DNA of 64,000 bases, taken from the NCBI RefSeq assembly GCF_002099425.1, contig NW_018343972.1:4551001-4615000 (forward strand), given 5' to 3'. The position numbers and the translations under genes were made by a program. Shown one piece after another: positions 55,313 to 64,000 of the stretch. The DNA is from Phascolarctos cinereus. Lineage: Eukaryota; Chordata; Mammalia; Diprotodontia; Phascolarctidae. Within the stretch, counting starts at the first letter, position 1. Every line of letters begins with the position of its first letter. A model generated the notes under the pieces. That model was not told where the DNA came from and made no database searches. It saw only the letters and a list, made by a program, of their open reading frames with translations.

Positions 55313-55314
55313 TG

Positions 55315-55568
55315 GGCCCCTTGAAGGAGGTAATGGTCTGAGAGCAGACAAACTGAGGCTGGGGAAAGACCTTAATTTAGAGAGGCCAAGGTCATCCACT
55401 GCATCTTGGGCCATTTGCCAGTCATCTTGACTTTTTCCCTGCCACTGGACTTCACTGACTGGAGGAGAGAGTGAGGTTGATTGCACAGCTCTTCCTCATT
55501 TAAATCCAATTCACGGGTGAGTCAAAATGTCACCCTCCCAACATCATTGGTCCTCTTCAAGAATGAAG
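55315..55568 (-). mobile_element. RTE-associated or tail-shared repeat, antisense (family uncertain)
   Basis: Contains ggaaagaccttaatttagag, ccactgcatcttgggccatt, aaatccaattcacgggtgag and catcattggtcctcttcaag. I remember this wording as a common marsupial interspersed repeat, but the family name is not secure. Confidence 0.5.
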
Positions 55569-55571
55569 GCT

Positions 55572-55675
55572 GAATAAAAACTATGTGCTAAGCACTATGC
55601 TAATTATTATTGTATTTGATTCTTATAACAACCCTGGGAAGTAGGTCCTATTATTACCTCCATTTTACAGATGAA
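55572..55675 (-). mobile_element. MIR SINE fragment, antisense
   Basis: Contains ctatgtgctaagcactatgc, acaaccctgggaagtaggtc and cattttacagatgaagaaa. It ends abruptly at the L1 junction. Confidence 0.8.
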
Positions 55676-56635
55676 GAAATGAAAGCTATTTATAGTTATA
55701 TGAAAAAATGCTCTAAATCACTATTGATTAAAGAAATGCAAATTAAAACAATTCTGAGGTACCATCTTACACCTATCAGATTGGCTAATATGACCAAAAT
55801 GGAAAATAATAAATGTGGGAGAAGATGTGGGAAAATTAGAACATTAATGTATTGTTGGAGTTGTGAACTGATCCAACCATTCTGGAGAGCATTTTGAAAC
55901 TATGCCCAAAGGGCTATAAAACTGCACATACCCTTTGATTCAGCAATATTACTACTGTATCCCAAAGAGAACATGAAAAAGGGGGGAAAAAGACCTATTT
56001 ATACAAAATATATTTAAAACAGCTCTTTTTGTGGTGGCAAAGAATTGGAAATTGAGTGGATGCCTATTAACTGAGAAATGGCTGAAGAAGTTGTAGTATA
56101 TGAATGTAATGGAATACTATTGTATTATAAGGAAATGATGAGCAGGCGGATTTCAGAAAAACCTGGAAAGACTTACATAAACTGATGCTGAGTGAAGTGA
56201 GCAGAACTAGGAGAACACTGTACATAATAACAACAACATTGTGAGATGATCAACTATGATAGATTCTTCTCAGAAATACAATGATCCAAGATAATTCCAA
56301 GAGAATCATGATAAAAAAAATGCTATCCACATCCAGAGAAAGAACTGAGTCTGAATGTAGATTGAAGCATACTATTTTAGTTTTATTTTAGTTTTTTTTT
56401 CTTTCCAGTGGTTTTTTCCTTTTGTTCTGATTGTTTTTTCACAACATGACTAATGTGGAAATATGTTTGACGTGATAGAACATGTACAATCTATATCATA
56501 TTGCTTGCCACCTTGAGGAGTGGGGAGGGGAGGGAGGGAAGAGGAAAAATTTAAAACTCAAAATTTTATAAAATGAATGTTGAAAATTATCTTTAATTGT
56601 AATTGGGGAAAATACTATTAAATGGGAAAAAGAAA
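55669..56635 (+). mobile_element. L1 LINE 3' end (ORF2 C-terminus and 3' UTR), 5'-truncated
   Basis: 55680-55890 encodes the L1 ORF2 C-terminal wording [40 protein letters not shown] and [14 protein letters not shown], matching the mammalian REMQIKTTLRYHLTP / GTLLHCWW pattern. After stops and frame changes it continues with an EYYC-type segment and a 3' UTR (tgagtgaagtgagcagaact, agaaagaactgagtctgaat) ending in an A-rich tail near 56620-56640. Confidence 0.9.
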
Positions 56636-56639
56636 GACA

Positions 56640-57450
56640 ATAAAGAAACTATTGCAATAGTCCAGATGAAGATTTGAAGACAGATCATGAGGGTTTGAAC
56701 CAGGTTAGCTGTGTAAGTAAAGAGAAAGGGATGACTTTGAGAGATGTTGAGTTAGTGGAATTGACAACGCATGGAATTGATTAAATGTAGGTTGGGAATG
56801 AAAGTGAAAAGTAAAAAACAAATGACCCCTAAATTTTGAAACTGGGTGACTTACACAATGGTGTTGCCTTTAACAGAGAAAAGTTATGAGAAGGGGAGGA
56901 AAAAAGGGGGAAATAGGAAGGAAAATAATGAGTTCTATTTTGGACATGCCAAAGATACAGAAATATCCCTCAGGAGAGAGATGAGGGTTAGAGGTATAAA
57001 TATAGGAGTTATCTGCAAAAAAAGATGATAACTGGAATCCATTGGTCACTGATGAGATCACCAACAGAGTATAGAGGAAGAAGAGAAAAGGACCCTGGAC
57101 AGAGGCTTGGGGTACAGTCATTTGATAAGGGACAGCATGATGATGATAGTACTATGAAGGACAGAGGATTAGGTAGATGGAGATCTATTACAGAGCAGTG
57201 TTGAAAAGTCCAAGGAAGAAAAAGTGTCCAGAAGAGGATGGGTTATTAACATTGTCAGATACTGTAGAGAGGGCACAAAGGATGATGTCTGAGAAAAGAG
57301 CATTTTTTTTGTATTTGTATTTTATATTTTTCAGTAATGAGATCACTGGTGACCATGGAGAGAGCATTTTAATTCAGTGGTGGGGATGGAAGCCAGAATA
57401 TGAAGGGCTGGGAAATGAGCAGGAAGTGTTAAAATGGAGAAATGGCACAA
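56640..57450 (-). mobile_element. L2 LINE reverse-transcriptase region, antisense
   Basis: On the minus strand (57121-56870) an open frame reads VPQASVQGPFLFFLYT and FFADNSYIYTSNPHLS. These correspond to the LINE RT block VPQGSVLGPLLFSLYT and the catalytic YADD motif, here FADN, so the active site is lost. To the left, ctattgcaatagtccagatg and, to the right, gatcactggtgaccatggag are in the same antisense order. It starts directly after the L1 tail. Confidence 0.85.
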
Positions 57451-57988
57451 AAAGTTTTCCTTACAGTATTATTTTAAGGAAAATATGTTGTAACCCCCAA
57501 AATATCCTGCTATCATGTTTGATGGTCATACAAACTGCTTATCTCCTAATTAATATTTTTCCTATGATCATGTAGTTTGGAGAATAGAATGAGGAAAAAT
57601 AGAGTCTCTGAAAATGTCCATCCTCTTTTCTTCCCTCATTTTCCATTGCTCATGTCAGGAGGAAGGAAGAGGAAAGGAGGATCAAAGTAGCAAGATTTTG
57701 GGCTTAACATGGACAGGTCTGCCTTTACCTTTTGCCCTAGACTTAGAACTTCAGGAAGGCTATACTGCCACTGCTGATACATCTGAACCAGACCTATGGG
57801 GAAGGAGAGCCCAAAGTCCAGAAACCAGCTAGTCAAGGACCATTGTACAGAGGCAGCAACCAAAACATTGGAAACCTCTGGACTAGTAAGAAGACCAGGA
57901 GACTGACTCATCTGTTTTCACCGTCTCAACTTTCCTCAGTGTTTTCACTGGTCTACACCTAAACCTAGAGCTGGGTCCTGAACTCCAT
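57451..57988. other. Intronic sequence, no recognised element
   Basis: Frames at 57177-57575 and 57614-57911 show no known domain. Confidence 0.35.
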
Positions 57989-57997
57989 CCTGCACTC

Positions 57998-58187
57998 TTT
58001 TTTGTTTGTTTGTTTGTTTGTTTGTTTGTTTGTTTGTTTGTTTTTCTAATTAGGCAGTTGGGGTTAAGTGACTTGCCCAGGGTCACACAGCTAGTAAGTG
58101 TCAAGTGTTTGGTCTGAGGTTGGATTTGAACTCAGGTCCTCCTTACTTCAGGGCTGGTGCTGTATCCACTGTGTCATCTAGCTGTCC
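57998..58187 (-). mobile_element. Poly(A)-tailed tRNA-derived SINE, antisense, with expanded (GTTT)n tail
   Basis: The A-tail is seen as (TTTG)n at 57999-58042, then ggttaagtgacttgcccagg, cacagctagtaagtgtcaag, ggatttgaactcaggtcctc and the head gtgtcatctagctgtcc. Flanking repeats: cctgcactctttt (57989) and cctgcagtcttcctttt (58188). Confidence 0.92.
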
Positions 58188-58189
58188 CC

Positions 58190-58865
58190 TGCAGTCTTCC
58201 TTTTATCTTTGAACATGAACATTTGAGTTTGAAAAGAGGTTCTGGAATATGGCATATCTAACACATGTAAGAGCTTTGAAACATTTTACCTTGCAACTTC
58301 ACCAAGTTAAATAAATTATATGACTGCAAAAAAAAAATCTAGTTTCACCTTCTCTCTATCCAAAATCTTAAGCATGAAACTTGATATATCTTTGATTTTA
58401 GGACTTTCCTTTGTCCTTTTTCTTTTGAAGGATTTCTTGAATTCTGTGAAACCACTTTAACATGAAACTGTATCCTCCATTCTAGAAATCTCTCTCTCTC
58501 TCTGTCTTCCCTGTCCCTTCTACCCTCCTGCAACCCTGACACAATCTCATTGGTCTCCTAAATTGTGTGGCTATATTTGGCAACATTCTAATAAACATTA
58601 ATTAGCTCTTAAATAAACTGGAAAAACAAATAGAATAAAGTTCCAGAAGGACAAATGTTGGGTAATTTGGATAATGCACTCAGGAAAGGTAAATACACAG
58701 CAGAAATATCATGGGAACTGCATGTCCTTCCAAAAGGGGTAGAAAGTCATTTTTGTCTTAGTGAGAGGACATTAAGTACCTTGAGATGCTGTAAGGTGGT
58801 GAGAAGGGAATGCACTGGAAAATATGACTTAGGGTCCTACAAGCAACCTTGCAGAAGTGGCTAGA
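58190..58865. other. Intronic sequence, no recognised element
   Basis: A short (TC)n lies near 58488-58505. Nothing else is recognised. Confidence 0.35.
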
Positions 58866-58867
58866 TG

Positions 58868-59090
58868 ACAAAACAGATAAACTTAGAAATCAGAAAGAGC
58901 TAAACTCAAATCTTGCCTGAGACTTTTATTAGCTGTGTGACTCTGGACAAGTTGCTTAATCACTCTGAGTCTCTGTTTCCTCATTTGTAAGCTGGTGATA
59001 ATAATAGCACCCATCTCTCTACCAGGTTGAATGCATTAGCATATTTCAAGTATTTTATAAAACTGAAAGCATTATGTAAATGCTAGCTAT
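58868..59090 (+). mobile_element. MIR SINE, sense
   Basis: Contains tgtgtgactctggacaagtt, gagtctctgtttcctcattt and ctgaaagcattatgtaaatg. Confidence 0.85.
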
Positions 59091-59094
59091 TCTT

Positions 59095-59405
59095 ATGCTG
59101 GGTTTTTTGAAATATTTGCTTTTATTCTTAGGCCCAATATTTTCAGAAGGACATTAAGAACTGGAGATTTCCAGAGAAGTGTCAGCAAAATGGCAAGGTG
59201 ACAACATTAGACCACGTGGTGATCAATGGAAGGAACTGGAAGTGTTTACCCTAGGCTTCCCTAGGGTGATATTTGAAGGGCTATTGTATTGGGAGAGGGA
59301 CTAGATTGTTTTACTTGACCTAGAGGGAAGAACGTGGATAGATGCTACAGAGTCAGGGCTAGTTTAAATATAAAGAAAATTTCTAACAATTGTATCTAGT
59401 CCAAG
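59095..59405 (+). mobile_element. CR1/L3 LINE fragment, sense
   Basis: Contains cagaaggacattaagaactg, aagggctattgtattgggag, actagattgttttacttgac and aaatttctaacaattgtatc. It ends where a MAR1 SINE begins. Confidence 0.7.
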
Positions 59406-59409
59406 GTAC

Positions 59410-59692
59410 AGCTATGGGCAGCTAGGTGACACAATGGATTTAGAGTGCTGGAGTCAGGAAGACTCATTTTCCTGAGTTCACATCTGGCCTCAGAAGTGGC
59501 CTCACTTACTAGCTGTGTGACCTGGCCAAGTCATTTAACCCTGTTTGCCTCAGTTTCCTCATCTGTAAAATGAACTGAAGAAGGAATGGAAAACCACTCC
59601 AGTATCTTTGCAAAAACAAGAAAACAAACAAAAAACTCAGTTGGGGTCATGAAGAATCAGACAGGACTGAACAAACTGTACACAAAATCAGT
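59410..59692 (+). mobile_element. MAR1 SINE, sense, full length
   Basis: Contains gggcagctaggtgacacaat, aaccctgtttgcctcagttt, aaccactccagtatctttgc and gggtcatgaagaatcagaca. An (AAAC)-rich insertion lies near 59615-59633. Confidence 0.9.
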
Positions 59693-60540
59693 TCAAAACT
59701 GAACAATGTTCTTACCTTTACAATAACAATGTGCAATGTGCTATATCAGGAGGTGCTGAGTTCATAAGAGAATAGCTAAAGGATTAGGGCCCTCAACCTA
59801 ATGGATTTTACAATCGTGACCCAGAAAATTCAAGTGATTCAAATAAGACAAAACTCGGTGAAAATAGTAGAACCAGGATTCAAATCTACTTCCTCTGATT
59901 TCAAATTGACCAATCTTTTCATTGCTGCTTACCTATGACTGAAAATATTTTGTCAGTGGTTGAAAGACCACTTGTCAGGACTGTCATAAGGGGGAATTTC
60001 TGCTATGATCAGAATGGGATTAGATGAAGCAATGATTTAAAACAATTACTTGAAATAAGCTTTGATTCTGATGTGTTCTTATTTTGTGACAGCAATGGTC
60101 ACCCATCTGTGTATCTAATAGACTGATTCACAATGTCTTACCTTGAGCAGATAAACCAGAATGAAATAGTTCTCCCTCTGTTAATTTATTCTCTGTCAGT
60201 TGATACTGCTACAATCAAAATAAGGTAAACTGAGGCACACAGTTCCAAGAATGATCGATATATTAGTAAAGTATGAATTTTGCAATGCATAGTACCTCAG
60301 CTTCCTTATCAAAGCTATGACCCTGAATGAGGTGGACAGTTTCCTTTTATAGTCTTTGGTGAGTACAGAACAGAAAAGGGGACTCCTTAGGTAGGGAATG
60401 GTTATGATATATCATAACTAAGTTATGATTGGTTAAAAGAGCTTAACATCAATGGTGAAATCACCATCATTGGTTACAGAGCTGAGGCATGCAGGACAAT
60501 GTGAGTGGTTAGAAACTATCAATGAAGGGCTAGCAATAAC
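59693..60540. other. Intronic sequence with a MIR relic
   Basis: A degraded antisense MIR lies at about 59825-59925 (agaaccaggattcaaatcta). Nothing else is recognised. Confidence 0.4.
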
Positions 60541-60556
60541 ACCCTCCTTTCCTCTT

Positions 60557-60704
60557 TTTTTTTTTTAGGATAGGCAATGGGGTTAAGTGACTTGCCCAGG
60601 GTCACACAGCTAGGAAGTGTTATGTGTCTGAGGATGGATTTGAACTCAGGTCCTCCTGAGTCCAAGGCTGGTACTCTATCCACTGCACCACCTAGCTGCC
60701 CCAT
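60557..60704 (-). mobile_element. Poly(A)-tailed tRNA-derived SINE, antisense, with perfect target-site duplication
   Basis: T-run (A tail) from 60557, then ggttaagtgacttgcccagg, gatttgaactcaggtcctcc and the head caccacctagctgccc. Flanked by the exact 14-bp repeat cctcctttcctctt at 60543-60556 and 60705-60718. Low divergence suggests one of the younger insertions here. Confidence 0.95.
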
Positions 60705-60719
60705 CCTCCTTTCCTCTTG

Positions 60720-61125
60720 TGACTAAGGAATGTTCATCATTTGAGTCCAGCTGAAAGGTTAAAGATAGTTGACTGGACTTCTTTGGTTAGTAAACCAGAA
60801 ATCCTTGAAGGATAGCTTGGTGGTATAAACATACTAGACCAGACTCCTTGGTATCCACTCACATCCCTCAAGGATAACAGATTTCCTTGAAGCAAGAATA
60901 AAATGGTAATTAGCAGGAGAACTGGATTTCTAAACTGAACTCATTACAGGCCTGCTGAATTTCCAAACTAATCTCAGGCACAAAGAACCATGTCTTGGGT
61001 GGTAACAAGACAAAATCAATTAATTGTAAATAGGATCAATTACAAAAAAAAGAATCAATTTGATCATTTCAATCTAATACACAGATTCCATTGTTCTTTT
61101 TTTGTGCTTTTAATTACACATTTTT
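60720..61125. other. Intronic sequence, no recognised element
   Basis: Nothing recognised. It may include the left end of the Tc1-like element that follows. Confidence 0.35.
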
Positions 61126-61127
61126 TT

Positions 61128-61920
61128 TTTAGGAATGGCTATAACCCCAAGGAAATGGCCAAAATGTGTAACTCTTCTGGATCACACTTCCGGATCACAC
61201 ACACTGTTAAAGATATTACAGTAGCTGTTGTGGGGAAGTCAAGAATTTTAAGCAACATGCAAGCCCACAAACAAAGAAACAAAACAAAACAAAAAAGAAA
61301 AACAGCATTGGTTGCACCAAAGTGCAGAAGGAAAGTATTATTGAACTCAGAAAATGACATCAAGAACTCACAAACCATTATGGCAAAGCATCCAATTAAC
61401 CTTCAGAAAGAAAGCAAATAACTTCAGAGGAAGCTAAGAGATTAAGCGCTTTATTAATTCTTCCTTGAAGTTGGAAGAAAATATAGCAATTCAGTATTGC
61501 TATGAAGAACAAGAAAATGCTCGTCATGAGCAACATAGTAAAAACATTGAAGAACAGAAGACTTTTTTTTGGGAAAAGTTAATTTTTGTTGATAAACTTA
61601 CTTTTTCATTCAAAGCTATACAAATTCATTATCAGAAGACTAGGAGAGACTATTGGATCTTGGTAGCTTTCTTAAAAACTGCAAAAGAACCACCTCCCCA
61701 AAAAATGTTTGGAGGATTTTTTTTTAAATTTCCAGTTAGGTCAGAAAATTGTTTCCATTGAAGGCATGATGACCTCCTATAAATAAATTGATGTCCTGAG
61801 AAGCGAAATTCTTCCAGAATTACTAAAATTCTGAAATGGAGATGGAATATTAGAATATAACCTTGTATCATGCCATGAAAGGTTAAGGCATTTATCCAAA
61901 AGATAGAGATAAATATGCTT
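61128..61920 (+). pseudogene. Decayed Tc1-like DNA transposon transposase
   Basis: Three pieces in the right order but three different frames. First, about 61131-61200, GYNPKEMAKMCNSSG, a helix-turn-helix like GYTYKEIAKLCNVS. Second, 61540-61620, QHSKNIEEQKTFFWEKLIFV then DKLTFSF, matching the Tc1 block FWEKVIFVDESKF with the first catalytic Asp. Third, 61757-61830, IEGMMTSYK then IDVLRSEILPELL after a stop, matching IEGIMSSYKYIDIL. At least two frameshifts and several stops are present, so it is dead. Intact Tc1 transposases are about 340 residues. Terminal inverted repeats were not identified. Plain cut-and-paste DNA transposon. Confidence 0.7.
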
Positions 61921-62370
61921 CTACCATCTGGGAATTTGTCTACTTTTAAACTTCATTGAACACCTACTGGCAATAATGAACTCATACTCATATAAAAGTA
62001 TTCTTTGTCAAAGGTCCACTTTATATCTTATATGTGGTTTCATGATAAAGTATTATAGAATGAGTGAAGATCTAATGATTTAATATAAGATCTAACAAAA
62101 GAAGAGGCTGCACTAAAATTACAAATTTCCAAGAAAAAGTTTTTGTGAGAGGCATAAGTTATAAGATTTTCACACATATCAATAATTTTGGTTATTGTTT
62201 TAATTTAATTGTCTCAGTTAATTTGCACACCATTTCATATTAGCATTCCTCTTCTGTGCCACTTTAGTCTCATATGGTATCTTATGCACTAAAACATACT
62301 AACTTTTTGAAATCATCTGTTTCCCTTTCAGATATTTACCATCTCCTTCTATAATAATCTATTTTAGTTT
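61921..62370. other. Intronic AT-rich sequence, possibly the tail of the Tc1-like element
   Basis: No further transposase block is recognised. Confidence 0.35.
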
Positions 62371-62384
62371 TCCTAGTAATCAAA

Positions 62385-62756
62385 AGACAGTTCATTGGTC
62401 TCTCTTTTGATAACTATTCTTCCTCTCACCCCCCCCCCTTTTATTTTGAAAATCATTACAAACTTTGTTCTCCTCCAATCTTGTGATAGCTTTTCCACTG
62501 GCTCAATACCAGTGTCTAGCAGTTCTTTCAGTATGGGAAGATATAGTTCATCTGGGCCAGGTGACTTGAATTCTTCAATGCCAGCAAGGGGCTCTCTTAC
62601 CATCTCCTTACTTATATTTGGCATCTCCTCCCTGGGAGCTGTGTTTTTGTCATTTCTACTGCAAAGGCCATTCTCATTGGCAGAGAAAACAGAATCAAAA
62701 TAAAAATTGAGCATAGCTGCCTCCTCCCTGTTATTATTTATTATAGCCCATTCCAC
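62385..62756 (-). pseudogene. CR1/L3 LINE reverse transcriptase N-terminal region, antisense
   Basis: The minus-strand frame reads EEAAMLNFYFDSVFSANENG, then ISKEMVREPLAGIEEFKSPG and PDELYLPILKELLDTGIEPV, followed by WRRTKFVMIFKIKGGG. This is the CR1-type block KAEVLNAFFASVF ... EEMVREHLSKLDVHKSMGPD ... HPRVLRELAD ... WKKANVTPIFKKG that precedes the RT catalytic core. The core itself is missing beyond the left end. A (C)9 run near 62430 coincides with the loss of similarity. Confidence 0.85.
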
Positions 62757-62936
62757 CTAAAAGCAGATCTTCCATTTTTTCTTCATATACCTTAAAATGA
62801 AACAAAATGGAAAAACACGAACATCTTTTTGCTTGCCTGTCTTCTTTCACTTCTGTCACTGGTCTTACCTCGCTCAGACTATCAGAACTCCTGAAACTAT
62901 TTGGTGAGACTGACTTCTACTGATCCTCTGTAGAGG

Positions 62937-63355
62937 CAGCAAGGCGATGGAGCAGTGGGGCCTGGAATCGGGGAGTTGTTGCTGATCAATTGTTTCAGTC
63001 CTGTACCACTCTTCATGAGCCCATCTGGTTTTCTTGGCAAAGTTAATAAAGTGGTTTGTTATTTCCTTCTCTAACTCATTTTACAGATGAGGAAACTGAG
63101 GCACACAGGATTAAGTGGTTTTCCCAGGGTCACACAGTTAGTGTGAATCAGGAAGACCTGAATTCAAATTTGGCCTCAGACACTTACTAGCTGTGTGACC
63201 TGGGGCAAGTCACTTAATCTTTGCCTCATTTTCCTCAACAGTAAACTAAGGATAATAATAATAGCTACCTCATGGGACAGGATGTTGTGAGGACCAAATG
63301 AGATGTTTGTAAAGCTCAGCATCTAGCACATAGTAGGTACCTGATAAATACTTTC
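62937..63355 (+). mobile_element. MIR-type CORE-SINE, sense, interrupted by an antisense SINE
   Basis: Head gcagcaaggcgatggagcag to ggaatcgggg at 62978; body resumes as gaatcaggaagacctgaatt at 63145; 3' part agcatctagcacatagtagg and aaatactttcttt. Confidence 0.85.
62979..63142 (-). mobile_element. MAR1 SINE, antisense, lacking its tRNA-like head
   Basis: Contains ttgtttcagtcctgtaccac, cagatgaggaaactgaggca and gttttcccagggtcacacag. With its host it forms an imperfect inverted repeat. Confidence 0.85.
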
Positions 63356-63359
63356 TTTT

Positions 63360-63970
63360 CTTTCCTCTGTTACCTAGTCTTGCTTCTAGCTGCTGTACAT
63401 TTTTTTTTTACTAAAGTTTAATTTGTTGAGTTTCCTGTGCATTCACATTAGTTTCTTCAGGTAACTCTATTTTTATCTCTTCAATGGGATAATTTTTCTT
63501 TCTGTATTTTCAGAATATCATTCTTGAGAGTATCTCCCATTCCTCCTAGGTAGACTTACCCTGTAGAATTGTGGTCTATGAAACTCTATTTATCCTTTAT
63601 TCTCAATCTTTTAAAACCTACTTTACCAAAATCTGCACTGCAAATCAGGCTAAGCCCAGATTTCCTCTCCTTCTTTATTAAACATTCTGATTTTTTTGCC
63701 CATAGTGTTTCCAGAATTTTAATCCTGGCAACCAGTTCATCCGAGTAGTAAGAATTATTTCCAGAACAGAATTTCATCCTATTGGTTGCTCCAACTTTTA
63801 AAGGATGAAACTTTTAGCAAGGAAAGTTAAGTAGATGCTAACTGCTTTGTTTTTGCCATAGACACAGGTCTAATAAATGTCTGAATTTAAATACTCTACT
63901 TAATTTCCAGGCTTGGGATCTATTTTCCAAACTACTCATCTATTTCTACTTTCTGTCCATGTGGATTATA
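63360..63970. other. Intronic sequence, possibly older LINE, not assigned
   Basis: Contains aaccagttcatccgagtagt and a 63-codon minus-strand frame. It has a LINE-like texture, but I cannot name a family. Confidence 0.3.
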
Positions 63971-64000
63971 GCAGCGGTATCAAACTCAAATAGAAACATG
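63971..64000 (+). mobile_element. Possible hAT-type element start, cut by the window edge
   Basis: cagcggtatcaaactcaaat resembles the terminus of a common marsupial hAT repeat. Only 30 bp are visible. Confidence 0.35.

Noticed and set aside
57177-57575. 132-codon + strand frame
   Set aside because: Its left part is antisense L2 and the rest has no recognisable domain.
60990-61421. 143-codon open frame that might be a gene
   Set aside because: Its middle part is the HTH of a decayed Tc1-like transposase and the rest is out-of-frame relic.

Overview
The window is about 64 kb of AT-rich, CpG-poor vertebrate DNA with no bacterial-type gene layout. Its repeats point to a marsupial: dense tRNA-derived CORE-SINEs (MIR/MAR1 type and a poly(A)-tailed relative), many old L2 and CR1/L3 LINE pieces, a full-length ORF1-only L1 relative (HAL1 type), and short Tc1/mariner and hAT elements. 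The wording of the poly(A)-tailed SINEs looks more Australian-marsupial than American-opossum, but that is a weak inference.

The only protein-coding sequence I can support is two exons of one gene on the minus strand. Exon 28720-28577 (144 nt) and exon 9228-9125 (104 nt) encode neighbouring parts of the two immunoglobulin domains of an UNC5-family netrin receptor; the residues fit UNC5D best. Both have proper splice sites and matching phases, and they join to give a continuous protein. Everything else is intron: at least 9.1 kb of the downstream intron (1-9124), a complete 19,348-bp intron (9229-28576), and at least 35 kb of the upstream intron (28721-64000). No first exon, promoter or 3' end of the gene is in view.

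Layout. 1-9124: L2 fragments, an antisense MAR1 SINE, a full-length HAL1-type element with target-site duplications (2416-5200), more L2, and a hAT-like palindromic element inside a SINE. 9229-28576: stretches without recognised repeats, many SINEs, a triplicated L2 tail (about 18128-18790), and a nested block in which an antisense L2 carries a full-length 7SL (SRP) RNA retrocopy and a SINE-within-SINE (21815-23300); then a TTTA microsatellite and a mariner-like palindrome. 28721-47600: L2, CR1/L3, SINEs, an L1 3' end, microsatellites, and a 173-bp element with 17-bp perfect inverted ends. 47600-64000: two LTR-like fossils (49973-50455 and 54358-54900), L1 and L2 reverse-transcriptase remnants, SINEs with clear target-site duplications, a decayed Tc1-like transposase, and a CR1/L3 remnant.

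There is no sign of a novel protein system. The long open frames that are not repeats have no recognisable homology. The most useful points are the UNC5D exon assignment, the 7SL retrocopy, the layered insertions that give a relative chronology, several palindromic elements, and a few repeat-free intronic blocks that could be conserved regulatory DNA. Repeat family names come from memory of consensus sequences, not from a database search.
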